Below, one piece after another: positions 1-7,797 of a stretch of DNA of 64,000 nt. The notes beneath the pieces were generated by a model. It was not told the DNA's origin. It ran no database searches and was given only the letters and a program-made list of their open reading frames with translations. The translations under genes were made by a program, and so were the position numbers. Where the stretch lies: positions 62,001 through 126,000 of the forward strand of contig NZ_BOMS01000049.1 of the NCBI RefSeq assembly GCF_016862315.1, in the 5' to 3' direction. This stretch comes from Actinoplanes palleronii. Lineage in GTDB: Bacteria; Actinomycetota; Actinomycetes; Mycobacteriales; Micromonosporaceae. Numbering within the stretch: the stretch's first letter is position 1; the number at the start of each line of letters is the position of its first letter.

Positions 1-789
1 CGCGATGGCCAGCCCTTCCACCGCGGTGAGCTGCTGGTGCAGGACGACATAACCGGCGATCGCCGCAACCGCCGGCACCAGGCTCATCAGCACGGCGAAG
101 GTCGTGGTGGGCATGCGGCGTAGTGCCAGCAGCTCCAGGGTGTACGGCAACGCCGACGACAACAGCGCCACCGCGGCACCCATCGCCAGAACGTAGGGAT
201 TCACCAGCGCGGTGCCGGCCCCGAGCGGAAACGTGATGACCGCGGCGGCGATCATCGCCAGGGCCAACCCGTCAGCCTTCGGGAAGCGCTGCCCGGCCCG
301 CGCACTGGCCATGATGTACCCGGCCCAGACAGCGCCCGCCGCGACCGCGAAGCCGATCCCCGCCGGCGTGAGCCGATCGGATCCGGTGCCGGTCAGCAAC
401 GCCACCCCGGCGGCGGCCAGGCCGGCCCACAGCCAGCTCGCCGCGCGGCGGGCGGTCACCACCGAGAGTACGAGCGGCCCCAGCACCTCCAGCATCACCA
501 CGGGACCGAGCGGGATCCGCGCGATCGCGTGGTAGGCCAGCGTGTTCATCCCGGCCAGCGCCACACCGAACCCGCCGATCAACAGCCAGTCCGCGCGCCG
601 ATAGCCCCGCACGCGGGGCCGGCACACCGCCAGCAGCACGAGCGCCGCGATCGTCAGCCGCAGCGTCACGACGCCGTCCACCCCGACTCGGGGGAACAGC
701 AGCGCCGCGACCGCGCCGCCGAACGGTCCTGACAACAGCGCTGCCAAGACCAGCCCCACCGCCTCGGTGGAGTAACGAGCTTCAGTCAT
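1..789 (-). CDS. EamA/RhtA-type drug/metabolite exporter, 3' end cut by window edge
   Basis: The reverse strand from an ATG at 789 reads openly for 263 codons to the left edge, so the C-terminus is missing. The translation starts MTEARYSTEAVGLVLAAL and is a string of hydrophobic helices, about eight in the visible part. It has the two-fold repeat layout of EamA (DMT superfamily) transporters. The late stretch SALPYTLELLALRRMP followed by TTTFAVLMSLVPAVAAIAG is typical of the RhtA/EamA group, inner-membrane exporters of amino acids or small metabolites. It diverges from a LysR regulator 71 bp away, a common arrangement in which the regulator controls the exporter. Substrate cannot be told from sequence. 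Confidence 0.85.
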   Translation of the reverse strand, partial: MTEARYSTEAVGLVLAALLSGPFGGAVAALLFPRVGVDGVVTLRLTIAALVLLAVCRPRVRGYRRADWLLIGGFGVALAGMNTLAYHAIARIPLGPVVMLEVLGPLVLSVVTARRAASWLWAGLAAAGVALLTGTGSDRLTPAGIGFAVAAGAVWAGYIMASARAGQRFPKADGLALAMIAAAVITFPLGAGTALVNPYVLAMGAAVALLSSALPYTLELLALRRMPTTTFAVLMSLVPAVAAIAGYVVLHQQLTAVEGLAIA

Positions 790-860
790 GCTTTTCGACG
801 CTAGGAGTCACCCCGGCGGCCAGGGAAATGCCGATTTTGCTGCGGTTATGCTCTGTGGTT

Positions 861-1763
861 ATGACCGTGGAGCTGCGGCATCTGCGCGCCTTTCTGGCCA
901 TCGCCGCCGAAGGCACCATCACCCGCGCCGCGGCCCGGTTGCACGTGACGCAACCCGCGCTCTCCCGCACCCTGCGCCAGCTGGAAACCCACCTCGGTGT
1001 CCGCCTGATCGACCGATCCACCCACCACCTTCGGCTCACCGCCGCCGGGCACGCGTTTCGGCCGCGAGCCGCCGCCGCGGTCACGGCCGTCGACGACGCC
1101 CTCGACCCGGCCCGTGCCGGGACCTGGCCCCTGCGCATCGGCCACGCCTGGTCGGCGCTGGGCGACCACACCACGCCCCTGCTGCGGCTCTGGAAGCAGG
1201 AGGACCCGGACACGCCTGTGCAGCTCCTGCGCGTCGACGATCGCCTGGCCGGGCTCGAGCACGGCACCGTCGACGTCGCCGTCATCCGGGGCGAGGCCGA
1301 CCTGCCCGCCGAGGTGGACACCCTGCTCCTGCTGTTCGAGCCGCGCGTCGCCGCCGTCGCCGCCGACAGCCCGCTCACCCGGAAAGCCCGGCTCACCCTG
1401 CACGATCTGGTCGCCGAGCCGATCGCCGTGAACACCATCGCCGGCACCGCGACCCTCGACCTCTGGCCTGCGGACGACGCACCGAACTCCACCGTCGAGG
1501 TCGCCAACACCGACGACTGGATCGCCGCCATCGCCGCCGGCCACGCGGTCGGCGTCACCACCACCGCCACCGCGGCCACCTATCCGAACCCCGCCGTCAC
1601 CTACCTCCCGCTGATCGACGTGCCGGCCGTCCCGGTGCGCCTGGCCTGGAAGCAACCGCCGAGCCATCCCGCCGTACCGGATCTCGTCAACCTTGCCCGG
1701 CGGCTCCTCCTCGGGGAAAGAACTCGGTCTCGGGCCGCTGCAGGTATTCCATCGCCGCCGTGA
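861..1763 (+). CDS. LysR-family transcriptional regulator
   Basis: A 300-residue protein starting MTVELRHLRAFLAIAAEG, with the classic N-terminal winged HTH (roughly residues 2-60: TITRAAARLHVTQPALSRTL). A LysR substrate-binding domain of about 200 residues follows. The ATG at 861 is preferred over an upstream in-frame ATG at 828 because it puts the HTH at the usual position. The gene diverges from the EamA exporter and probably controls it. Its last 77 bp overlap the 3' end of the convergent VOC gene. The final residues (RTRSRAAAGIPSPP) look like read-through into that gene rather than conserved domain. Confidence 0.88.
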   Translation: MTVELRHLRAFLAIAAEGTITRAAARLHVTQPALSRTLRQLETHLGVRLIDRSTHHLRLTAAGHAFRPRAAAAVTAVDDALDPARAGTWPLRIGHAWSALGDHTTPLLRLWKQEDPDTPVQLLRVDDRLAGLEHGTVDVAVIRGEADLPAEVDTLLLLFEPRVAAVAADSPLTRKARLTLHDLVAEPIAVNTIAGTATLDLWPADDAPNSTVEVANTDDWIAAIAAGHAVGVTTTATAATYPNPAVTYLPLIDVPAVPVRLAWKQPPSHPAVPDLVNLARRLLLGERTRSRAAAGIPSPP

Positions 1764-2193
1764 ACTGCGGGTCGGCGAAGCGCCGCGCCATCTCCTCGGG
1801 CGTCACGTCCTCGATCCGGCTCTGGATCCACCACACGTTGCCGAACGGGTCGCGCACCCGCCCGACCAGGTCGCCGAACGCCAGATGGGTGACCTCGGAA
1901 ATGGACACGCCGCCCGCCTCGACCGCCCGGCGGTGCACGGCGTGGGCGTCCTCGACGTACAGCCGGAGGAACGCGGGTGTCGCCGGCCAACTCGGGTCGC
2001 CGTCGAAGAGCATCACGATCGCGTCGCCGATGCGGACCTCCGCGTGCCCGATCATCCCGCGGGCGTCGATCACCCGGCCCAGTTCCTCAGCGCCGAACGC
2101 CCCGCGGAGATAGTCGATGACCGCGGCCGCATCACGCGAGACGATCCACGGCGTGACGCTCGTATAGCCCTCGGGGATCGCCTTGACAGACAT
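1687..2193 (-). CDS. VOC-superfamily (PhnB/glyoxalase-like) protein
   Basis: A 168-residue protein beginning MSVKAIPEGYTSVTPWIV. The ATG at 2193 follows a clear GGAGAGGAG ribosome-binding site and is preferred to an upstream ATG at 2244. It has the paired beta-alpha-beta-beta-beta modules of the vicinal oxygen chelate fold: RDAAAVIDYLRGAFGAEELG in the first half and VRDPFGNVWWIQSRIED near the end, as in PhnB-like proteins. The C-terminal extension (EEMARRFADPQFTAAMEYL) is a helix common in this subgroup. The biochemical role is unknown. It is convergent with and overlaps the LysR gene. Confidence 0.8.
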   Translation of the reverse strand: MSVKAIPEGYTSVTPWIVSRDAAAVIDYLRGAFGAEELGRVIDARGMIGHAEVRIGDAIVMLFDGDPSWPATPAFLRLYVEDAHAVHRRAVEAGGVSISEVTHLAFGDLVGRVRDPFGNVWWIQSRIEDVTPEEMARRFADPQFTAAMEYLQRPETEFFPRGGAAGQG

Positions 2194-2262
2194 ATCGGGT
2201 GGCTCCTCTCCGAACGGAATGCGTCCGGAAAAAATAGCCGCCATTCCGGCCAGTTTCTGTCG

Positions 2263-3117
2263 TCATGGGTGCTGGCTGCTCACCGAGATCACCTCGCCGG
2301 TCAGGTAGGACGCGTAGTCGCTGGCCAGGAACGCCACCACGGTCGCGACCTCCCACGGCTGCGCGGCCCGGCCGAACGCCTCGCGCCCGGCCAGCTCGGC
2401 CAGCTCCGGTTCGCTGATCACTTTGCTCAGGAACGGGTGGGTGGCCAGGCTGGGCGCGACCGCGTTGACCCGGATGCCGTGCGCGGCCACGTCGAGCGCG
2501 GCGCACCGGGTGAACGCCATGACGCCCGCCTTCGCCGCCGCGTAGTGCGCCTGCCCGGCCTGCGCCCGCCACCCCAGCACCGACGCGTTGTTGACCACCG
2601 CTCCCCCGCCGCCCTGCGCGATCATCTGCCGCAGCGCCGCCCGTGTGCACCGGAACGTGCCACTCAAGGTGACATCGAGGACGCGCGACCATTCATTGTC
2701 GGTCATCTCGTGGACCGCTCGTGCGCCGCCGAGCCCGGCGTTGTTGATCATGACGTCCACCCGCCCGAACTCCGCCGCCGCGCCACTCACCAGCGCGGTC
2801 ACCTCACGGTCGTCGGTGACATCACAAACCAAGGACCAGACCCTTTTTCGGTACGACGTGAGCAGCCGATCGCGCGCCGCCTCGAGCCGGCGCTCGTGGC
2901 GGTCGCTGAGCACCACGCAGGCGCCCTCGGCGAGGCAGCGCTCGGCGATCGCGGCACCGATCCCGGTCCCGGCTGCCGCAGTCACCACGACCACCTTGTC
3001 CTGGAGCAGCCCGCGCCCCACCGGCGGCACGATCATCGGCGACCCGGCCGGAGCAGGCTCCCGCCGCGGTCCCGGCCCCGTCCACGGACCTGAGCTCGGC
3101 GGCAGGCCCGGCGTCAT
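2263..3117 (-). CDS. ipdF: IpdF-like short-chain dehydrogenase of steroid C/D-ring degradation
   Basis: A classical SDR with cofactor motif TAAAGTGIG near residue 45, NNAG, catalytic Ser in NNASVLGWRAQ and YxxxK (YAAAK). The ending LTGEVISVSSQHP and the run NNASVLGWRAQ match what I recall of M. tuberculosis Rv3559c (IpdF), which oxidises or reduces the 5-hydroxyl of HIP-derived CoA thioesters. The ATG at 3117 overlaps the stop of ipdE1 as ATGA, implying translational coupling. A downstream ATG at 3036 would give a length nearer the usual 260 residues, and the first 27 residues are a Pro/Gly-rich extension. Order ipdF-ipdE1 divergent from fadD3 is the same as in mycobacteria. Confidence 0.88.
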   Translation of the reverse strand: MTPGLPPSSGPWTGPGPRREPAPAGSPMIVPPVGRGLLQDKVVVVTAAAGTGIGAAIAERCLAEGACVVLSDRHERRLEAARDRLLTSYRKRVWSLVCDVTDDREVTALVSGAAAEFGRVDVMINNAGLGGARAVHEMTDNEWSRVLDVTLSGTFRCTRAALRQMIAQGGGGAVVNNASVLGWRAQAGQAHYAAAKAGVMAFTRCAALDVAAHGIRVNAVAPSLATHPFLSKVISEPELAELAGREAFGRAAQPWEVATVVAFLASDYASYLTGEVISVSSQHP

Positions 3118-4271
3118 CGGCGGTCCTGGCGGGGCAGGCCGAGGACCCGCTCGGCCAGGATGCCACGCTGGATCTCGTTCGACCCGCCGTAGATGGTGTC
3201 GGCGCGGCTGAACAGAAACAGCCTGCGCCACCTGTCGACATCGGGATCCCCGGGAACCACGGCCACCCCGGCCGGCCCGAGGACCGTCATGGCCAGCTCG
3301 CCGAGGCCCTGCCGCCAGCGGGACCAGAGCAGCTTGATGACCGTGGCGGTGCCGGCGGACGGCGGCGCCGACAGCGACCGCAAGGTGTGCGCCCGCAGCA
3401 CGGTCAGGTCGATCCAGGCTCGGGTCAGCCGCTCGCGCACGCCGGGATCAGCGGCCGCGCCGGTGCGCCGGGCCAGCGCCACCAGGTCGTCGAGGTCGCG
3501 CTGGAAGCCGACCTGCTGGCCGACCGTGGCCGCGCCGCGTTCGAAGCCGAGCGTGGCCATCGCCACCCGCCAGCCCTGGCCGGGCTCGCCGACGACCAGG
3601 TCGCGGTCGGTGCGGGCGCTGTCGAAGAAGACCTCGTTGAACTCGCTGTCGCCGGTGAGCTGGCGGATCGGGCGGACCGTGACGCCGGGCTGGCGCATCG
3701 GCACCAGCAGATAGGACAGGCCGGCGTGCCGGGAGGCGCCCTCCGGCGGCGGCGCGGTGCGGGCCAGCACGAAACACCAGTCGGCCACGTGCGCCAGCGA
3801 CGTCCACACCTTCTGACCGGTGAGCACCCACTGGTCGCCGTCGAGCCGGGCCCGGGTGGCGACGGCAGCGAGATCCGAACCCGCGCCGGGCTCGGAATAA
3901 CCCTGGCACCACAACTCCGTGGCCGCGGCGATGCCGGGCAGGAACCGCTCCCGCTGGCGGGTGGTGCCGAGCTGGATGAGGGTGGGGCCGACCATGGTGA
4001 CGCCGATGTGGTCGACCCGGCTGGGGGCGCCGGCCTTCGCGCACTCCTCGTGAAAGATGACCTGACGCTCCAGGGACGCGCCCTGCCCGCCGTGCTCGAC
4101 CGGCCAGGCCAGGGTGGACCAGCCGGCGGCGGCCAGCCGCCGGGTGAAGGCCAGACGCCTGTCGAACGCCTCGTTCTCCCGGCCCGCCCCGCCGGCGCCG
4201 CGCAGGTCGTCGGTCACGGTCGCGGCGAGCCACGCCCGGATCTCGCGCCGGAAATCCTGATTGTCGTCCAC
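3114..4271 (-). CDS. ipdE1: IpdE1 (FadE30) acyl-CoA dehydrogenase alpha subunit
   Basis: A 385-residue acyl-CoA dehydrogenase, the same length I recall for M. tuberculosis FadE30/IpdE1. It contains WCQGYSEPGAGSDLA (substrate/flavin region), LTGQKVWTSLAHVADW and the FAD-binding tail YGGSNEIQRGILAERVLGLPR, which marks it as the flavin-anchoring alpha subunit. In mycobacteria IpdE1 pairs with IpdE2 (FadE33) to dehydrogenate 5-hydroxy-HIP-CoA; the partner gene lies in the divergent operon here too. The GTG at 4271 is chosen because GGGAGG precedes it and the open frame upstream runs through the operator and fadD3. Expression is probably KstR2-controlled through the palindrome 37 bp upstream. Confidence 0.9.
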   Translation of the reverse strand: MDDNQDFRREIRAWLAATVTDDLRGAGGAGRENEAFDRRLAFTRRLAAAGWSTLAWPVEHGGQGASLERQVIFHEECAKAGAPSRVDHIGVTMVGPTLIQLGTTRQRERFLPGIAAATELWCQGYSEPGAGSDLAAVATRARLDGDQWVLTGQKVWTSLAHVADWCFVLARTAPPPEGASRHAGLSYLLVPMRQPGVTVRPIRQLTGDSEFNEVFFDSARTDRDLVVGEPGQGWRVAMATLGFERGAATVGQQVGFQRDLDDLVALARRTGAAADPGVRERLTRAWIDLTVLRAHTLRSLSAPPSAGTATVIKLLWSRWRQGLGELAMTVLGPAGVAVVPGDPDVDRWRRLFLFSRADTIYGGSNEIQRGILAERVLGLPRQDRR

Positions 4272-4307
4272 TGGCGACGCCTCCCGCTTCGCACGTAAGC
4301 TCACCCT

Positions 4308-4325
4308 ACCAAGCACTTGCTTGGT
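4308..4325. promoter_or_regulatory. KstR2-type operator
   Basis: ACCAAGCACTTGCTTGGT is a perfect palindrome of two 8-bp arms around a 2-bp centre. It contains an exact match (4308-4321) to the published mycobacterial KstR2 consensus AnCAAGnnCTTGnT. It lies between divergent ipdE1 and fadD3, 37 bp and 25 bp from their start codons, where a repressor would cover both promoters. The regulator gene kstR2 is not in this window. Confidence 0.88.
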
Positions 4326-4350
4326 CGGCCACGAGCGAACGGAGGGTGCG

Positions 4351-5886
4351 ATGGCCTCGACGATCCCGGCGGCGGTGGCCCGAGCCGCCCACGACTTCGG
4401 CTCGACGCCGGCCGTGGGCGCGCTGACGTACAAAAATTTGCTCGCCATGGTCCGGCGGGTGGCGCGGGCGCTGATCGCCGGTGGGCTGCGGCCGGGTGAT
4501 CGGCTCGCGCTGTGGGCGCCGAACTCGGCGGAGTGGGTGCTGACCGCGCTCGGGGTGAGTTATGCGGGCGGCACGCTGGTGCCGGTCAACACCCGGTTCA
4601 CCGCGGTCGAGGCCCTGGACGTGATCCGGCGCAGCCGGGCCCGCGGGCTGGTCGTGGTCGGCCCGTTCCTCGGCGCCGACCGGCTGGCGCTGCTCCGCGC
4701 CGCAGCCGACTCCGGCCCCGACGAGCGTGGCCGGCCCCGACAGGCCGGCGCCCTCCCCGAGCTGATCGTGTCGATTCCCGACGGGTGGGCCGATTTCCTG
4801 GCCCGGGGTGACGCGGTCCCGGCGAGCGAGGCCGACGCGCGGGCAGAAGCGGTCACGCCCGACGACGTCGCCGACATCCTGTTCACCTCGGGCACGACCG
4901 GGCGCAGCAAGGGAGTGATGAGCGCACACCGGCAGTCACTGGACGTCGCCGCGGCGTGGGCCGGGATCGCCGGGCTCGGCACCGACGACCGCTATCTGGT
5001 GGTCAACCCGTTCTTCAACAGCTTCGGCCTCAAGGCCGGCATCCTGGCCTGCCTGGTCAGCGGCGCGACGATCGTGCCGCAGGCGGTGTTCGACGTGGCG
5101 CGCACGCGCGAGCTGATCGGCAGCGAGCGGATCACCGTGCTGCCCGGCCCGCCCACGCTCTACACCAGCCTGCTGGACCATCCCGGGGCCGGCGAGCACG
5201 ACCTGTCCAGCCTGCGCCTGGCGGTCACCGGGGCGGCCGTCGTGCCACCCGCGCTGGTCGAGCGGATGCGCACGGAGCTGGGCGCCGAGGTGCTCACCGC
5301 GTACGGATTGACCGAAGCGGTCGTGGCCACCATGTGCCGCGCCGGAGACGACGCCCGGACCGTGGCCGAGACCTGTGGCCGCGCCGCCGCCGGATTCGAG
5401 ATAAAGATCGATGGGGCGGGCGGTGAGGTCCTGTTGCGCGGGCCCAACACGATGCTCGGTTACCTCGACGACCCGGCCGCGACCGCCGAGGCGATCGACG
5501 CGGAGGGCTGGCTGCACACCGGTGACGTCGGGCGGCTCGACGAGCACGGCTATCTGACCATCACCGACCGGCTCAAGGACATGTACATCTGCGGTGGCTT
5601 CAACGTCTATCCGGCCGAGGTGGAGCGTGTGCTGGCCGGGCTGCCGCAGGTCGCCGAGTCCGCGGTGATCGGGGTGCCCGACCAGCGGCTCGGCGAGGTC
5701 GGCAAGGCGTTCGTGGTGTGCCGCCCGGGCCAGGTGATCACCGAGGCGGAGGTGATCGGCTTCTGCCGGGAGCGGCTGGCCGGTTACAAGGTGCCGCGCA
5801 GTGTCGAGCTGCGGGGCGGGCTGGCGCACAACGCCTCGGGCAAGGTCCTCAAATACCTGCTGCGCGAAGAGGCGGCCGATGGCTGA
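4351..5886 (+). CDS. fadD3: FadD3-like HIP-CoA ligase
   Basis: A 511-residue ANL-family acyl-CoA synthetase. Visible motifs are the P-loop ILFTSGTTGRSKGVM (about residues 175-190), LTAYGLTE, the hinge-region YLTITDRLKDMYICGGFNVYP and the C-terminal catalytic Lys in NASGKVLKYLL. FadD3 activates the steroid C/D-ring fragment HIP to HIP-CoA. The assignment rests on the motifs, the length (about 507 in M. tuberculosis) and the syntenic position divergent from ipdE1 across a KstR2 box. ATG 4351 has GGAGGGTGCG just upstream; an in-frame ATG at 4261 lies within the operator region and is unlikely. It heads a five-gene chain with stop/start overlaps. Confidence 0.92.
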   Translation: MASTIPAAVARAAHDFGSTPAVGALTYKNLLAMVRRVARALIAGGLRPGDRLALWAPNSAEWVLTALGVSYAGGTLVPVNTRFTAVEALDVIRRSRARGLVVVGPFLGADRLALLRAAADSGPDERGRPRQAGALPELIVSIPDGWADFLARGDAVPASEADARAEAVTPDDVADILFTSGTTGRSKGVMSAHRQSLDVAAAWAGIAGLGTDDRYLVVNPFFNSFGLKAGILACLVSGATIVPQAVFDVARTRELIGSERITVLPGPPTLYTSLLDHPGAGEHDLSSLRLAVTGAAVVPPALVERMRTELGAEVLTAYGLTEAVVATMCRAGDDARTVAETCGRAAAGFEIKIDGAGGEVLLRGPNTMLGYLDDPAATAEAIDAEGWLHTGDVGRLDEHGYLTITDRLKDMYICGGFNVYPAEVERVLAGLPQVAESAVIGVPDQRLGEVGKAFVVCRPGQVITEAEVIGFCRERLAGYKVPRSVELRGGLAHNASGKVLKYLLREEAADG

Positions 5887-6706
5887 CGAGGTGCTCTACG
5901 AGCGGCGGGGCCCGCTCGCGGTGGTGACGATGAACCGGCCGCGCTATCGCAACGCGCAGAACTCCGCGATGACGTATGCGCTCGACGCCGCGTTCGGCCG
6001 GGCCGTGGACGACGGCGAGGTGCGGGTGATCGTGCTGGCCGGTGCGGGTGAGCACTTCTCGGCGGGACACGACATCGGCACGCCGGAACGCGACGCGGAC
6101 ACGCCGTTCGCGCGCCGGGCGGCACTGTGGTGGGACCACACCGACCGGGCCGGGGCCGACCGGCGGTATGCCCGCGAGACAGAGGTCTACCTGGGCATGT
6201 GCCGGCGATGGCGGGAGATCCCGAAACCGGTGATCGCCATGGTGCAGGGCGCGTGCATCGCCGGCGGGCTGATGCTGGCCTGGGTGTGCGACCTGATCGT
6301 CGCCGCCGAGGACGCGTTCTTCGCCGATCCGGTGCTGCGGATGGGCATCCCGGGCGTGGAGTATTTCGCGCATCCGTGGGCGCTCGGGCCGCGCTTCGCC
6401 CGGGAGGTGCTATTCACCGGGGACCGGTTCGGGGCTCACCGTGCGTACGAAATAGGGATGGTCAATCGGGTCGTGCCCCGCGCGGACCTGGAGCCGGAGG
6501 TGATCGCGCTCGCGGAGCGTATCGCGGCGATGCCGCCGTTCGGTCTCGCCCTGGCCAAACGCGGCCTGAACCAGTGCGAGGACCTGATGGGCATGCGCGC
6601 CGGGATGGACGCGGTGTTCGGCCTGCACCACCTCGCGCACGCGCACAACGCCGAGGTCACCGGCGATCCCCTGGCCGGTTTCGATCAGAAAGCCATGAAG
6701 CGGTGA
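5879..6706 (+). CDS. Enoyl-CoA hydratase/isomerase (crotonase) in the fadD3 operon
   Basis: A 275-residue crotonase-family protein. The oxyanion-hole motifs are AGAGEHFSAGHDIG and VQGACIAGGLMLAWVCDLI, followed by DAFFADPVLRMGIPG and an HNAEVTGDPLAGFD tail. The start overlaps fadD3 by 8 bp and the stop overlaps fadE31, so it is an integral operon member. M. tuberculosis has no crotonase between fadD3 and fadE31. It could hydrate a HIP-CoA ring or side-chain enoyl intermediate, or be an EchA of another step relocated here. It does not look like the shorter ring-opening EchA20. Confidence 0.85.
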   Translation: MADEVLYERRGPLAVVTMNRPRYRNAQNSAMTYALDAAFGRAVDDGEVRVIVLAGAGEHFSAGHDIGTPERDADTPFARRAALWWDHTDRAGADRRYARETEVYLGMCRRWREIPKPVIAMVQGACIAGGLMLAWVCDLIVAAEDAFFADPVLRMGIPGVEYFAHPWALGPRFAREVLFTGDRFGAHRAYEIGMVNRVVPRADLEPEVIALAERIAAMPPFGLALAKRGLNQCEDLMGMRAGMDAVFGLHHLAHAHNAEVTGDPLAGFDQKAMKR

Positions 6707-7797
6707 ACCTCGACCTGCCACCCGATGCCCTGGCGTTCCGTGACGAGGTCCGGGACTGGCTCGCCGCGAACGTGCCCGCCGAGCCGCTGCCCCCCGTGGA
6801 CACGCCGGCCGGCGACGCGGCGCATCGGGCCTGGGAGCGGCGGCTCGCGGACGCCGGCCTCGCGGTGGTGTCCTGGCCCGCGCGGTATGGCGGGCGGGAC
6901 GCGCCGGCGCTGCACGCGTTGCTGTTCGAGGAGGAATATCACGCCGCCGGGGCGCCGATCAGGATCGGTCAGAACGGGCTGTTCCTGCTGGCGCCGACAC
7001 TGTTCGCGGACGGCACCGCGGAGCAACGCGAGCGGATCCTGCCGCCGATGGCGCGCGGTGATCAGGTGTGGGCGCAGGCCTGGTCGGAGCCGGAGGCGGG
7101 CAGTGACCTCGCGGCGATCCGGTCCCGCGCGGAACGGGTCGAGGGCGGCTGGCGGCTGACCGGGCAGAAGACGTGGAGTTCCCGGGCGGTGGTGGCCGAT
7201 CGGGCGTTCGGGCTGTTCCGCAGTGATCCACGCGCGGAACGGCACCGGGGGCTTACCTATCTGATGGTCGACCTGCGCGCGGCAGGGGTCACGGTGCGGC
7301 CGATCCGGCAGCTCGGCGGGGAGGCCGGGTTCGCGGAGATCTTCCTGGACGACGTGTTCGTGCCGGATGCCGACGTGATCGGCGCGCCTGGTGACGGGTG
7401 GCGGGTCGCGATGAGCACCGCCGGGCATGAACGCGGGCCGGGATTGCGGAGCCCAGGGCGGTTCAGCGCGGCGGCGCGGCGGCTGGTGGCGGCGTGGCAG
7501 GAGGGCGGGGATCCGGGTCTGCGGGATCGGGTGGCGGATGCCTGGATCGGGGCTCAGGCGTATCGGATGCATGCGTTTGCCGGGGTCGCCGCGTCGCCCA
7601 GCATGGTCAAGCTGTTCTGGTCCGAGCTGGATGTGGGGCTGCACGAGACCGCGTTGGAGGTGCTCGGGCCGCGGGCCGAGATCGACCGGGCGTGGGCCGA
7701 CGGGTATCTGTTCGCGCTGGCCGGGCCGATCTATGCGGGGACCAACGAGATCCAGCGTGACATCGTCGCCACCCGGGCGCTGGGCCTGCCCCGATGA
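6703..7797 (+). CDS. fadE31: FadE31-like acyl-CoA dehydrogenase alpha subunit
   Basis: A 364-residue acyl-CoA dehydrogenase starting with GTG 6703, which overlaps the previous stop as GTGA (reads MNLDLPPDALAFRDEVRDWL). It has AWSEPEAGSDLAAI, LTGQKTWSSRAVVADRAF and the C-terminal flavin-binding motif YAGTNEIQRDIVATRALGLPR. These are the features of the flavin-retaining alpha subunit of the heterotetrameric steroid ACADs. The position after fadD3 and before fadE32 matches mycobacteria, where FadE31 pairs with FadE32 or FadE33. The exact substrate is a HIP-derived CoA thioester by inference from context. Confidence 0.87.
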   Translation: MNLDLPPDALAFRDEVRDWLAANVPAEPLPPVDTPAGDAAHRAWERRLADAGLAVVSWPARYGGRDAPALHALLFEEEYHAAGAPIRIGQNGLFLLAPTLFADGTAEQRERILPPMARGDQVWAQAWSEPEAGSDLAAIRSRAERVEGGWRLTGQKTWSSRAVVADRAFGLFRSDPRAERHRGLTYLMVDLRAAGVTVRPIRQLGGEAGFAEIFLDDVFVPDADVIGAPGDGWRVAMSTAGHERGPGLRSPGRFSAAARRLVAAWQEGGDPGLRDRVADAWIGAQAYRMHAFAGVAASPSMVKLFWSELDVGLHETALEVLGPRAEIDRAWADGYLFALAGPIYAGTNEIQRDIVATRALGLPR

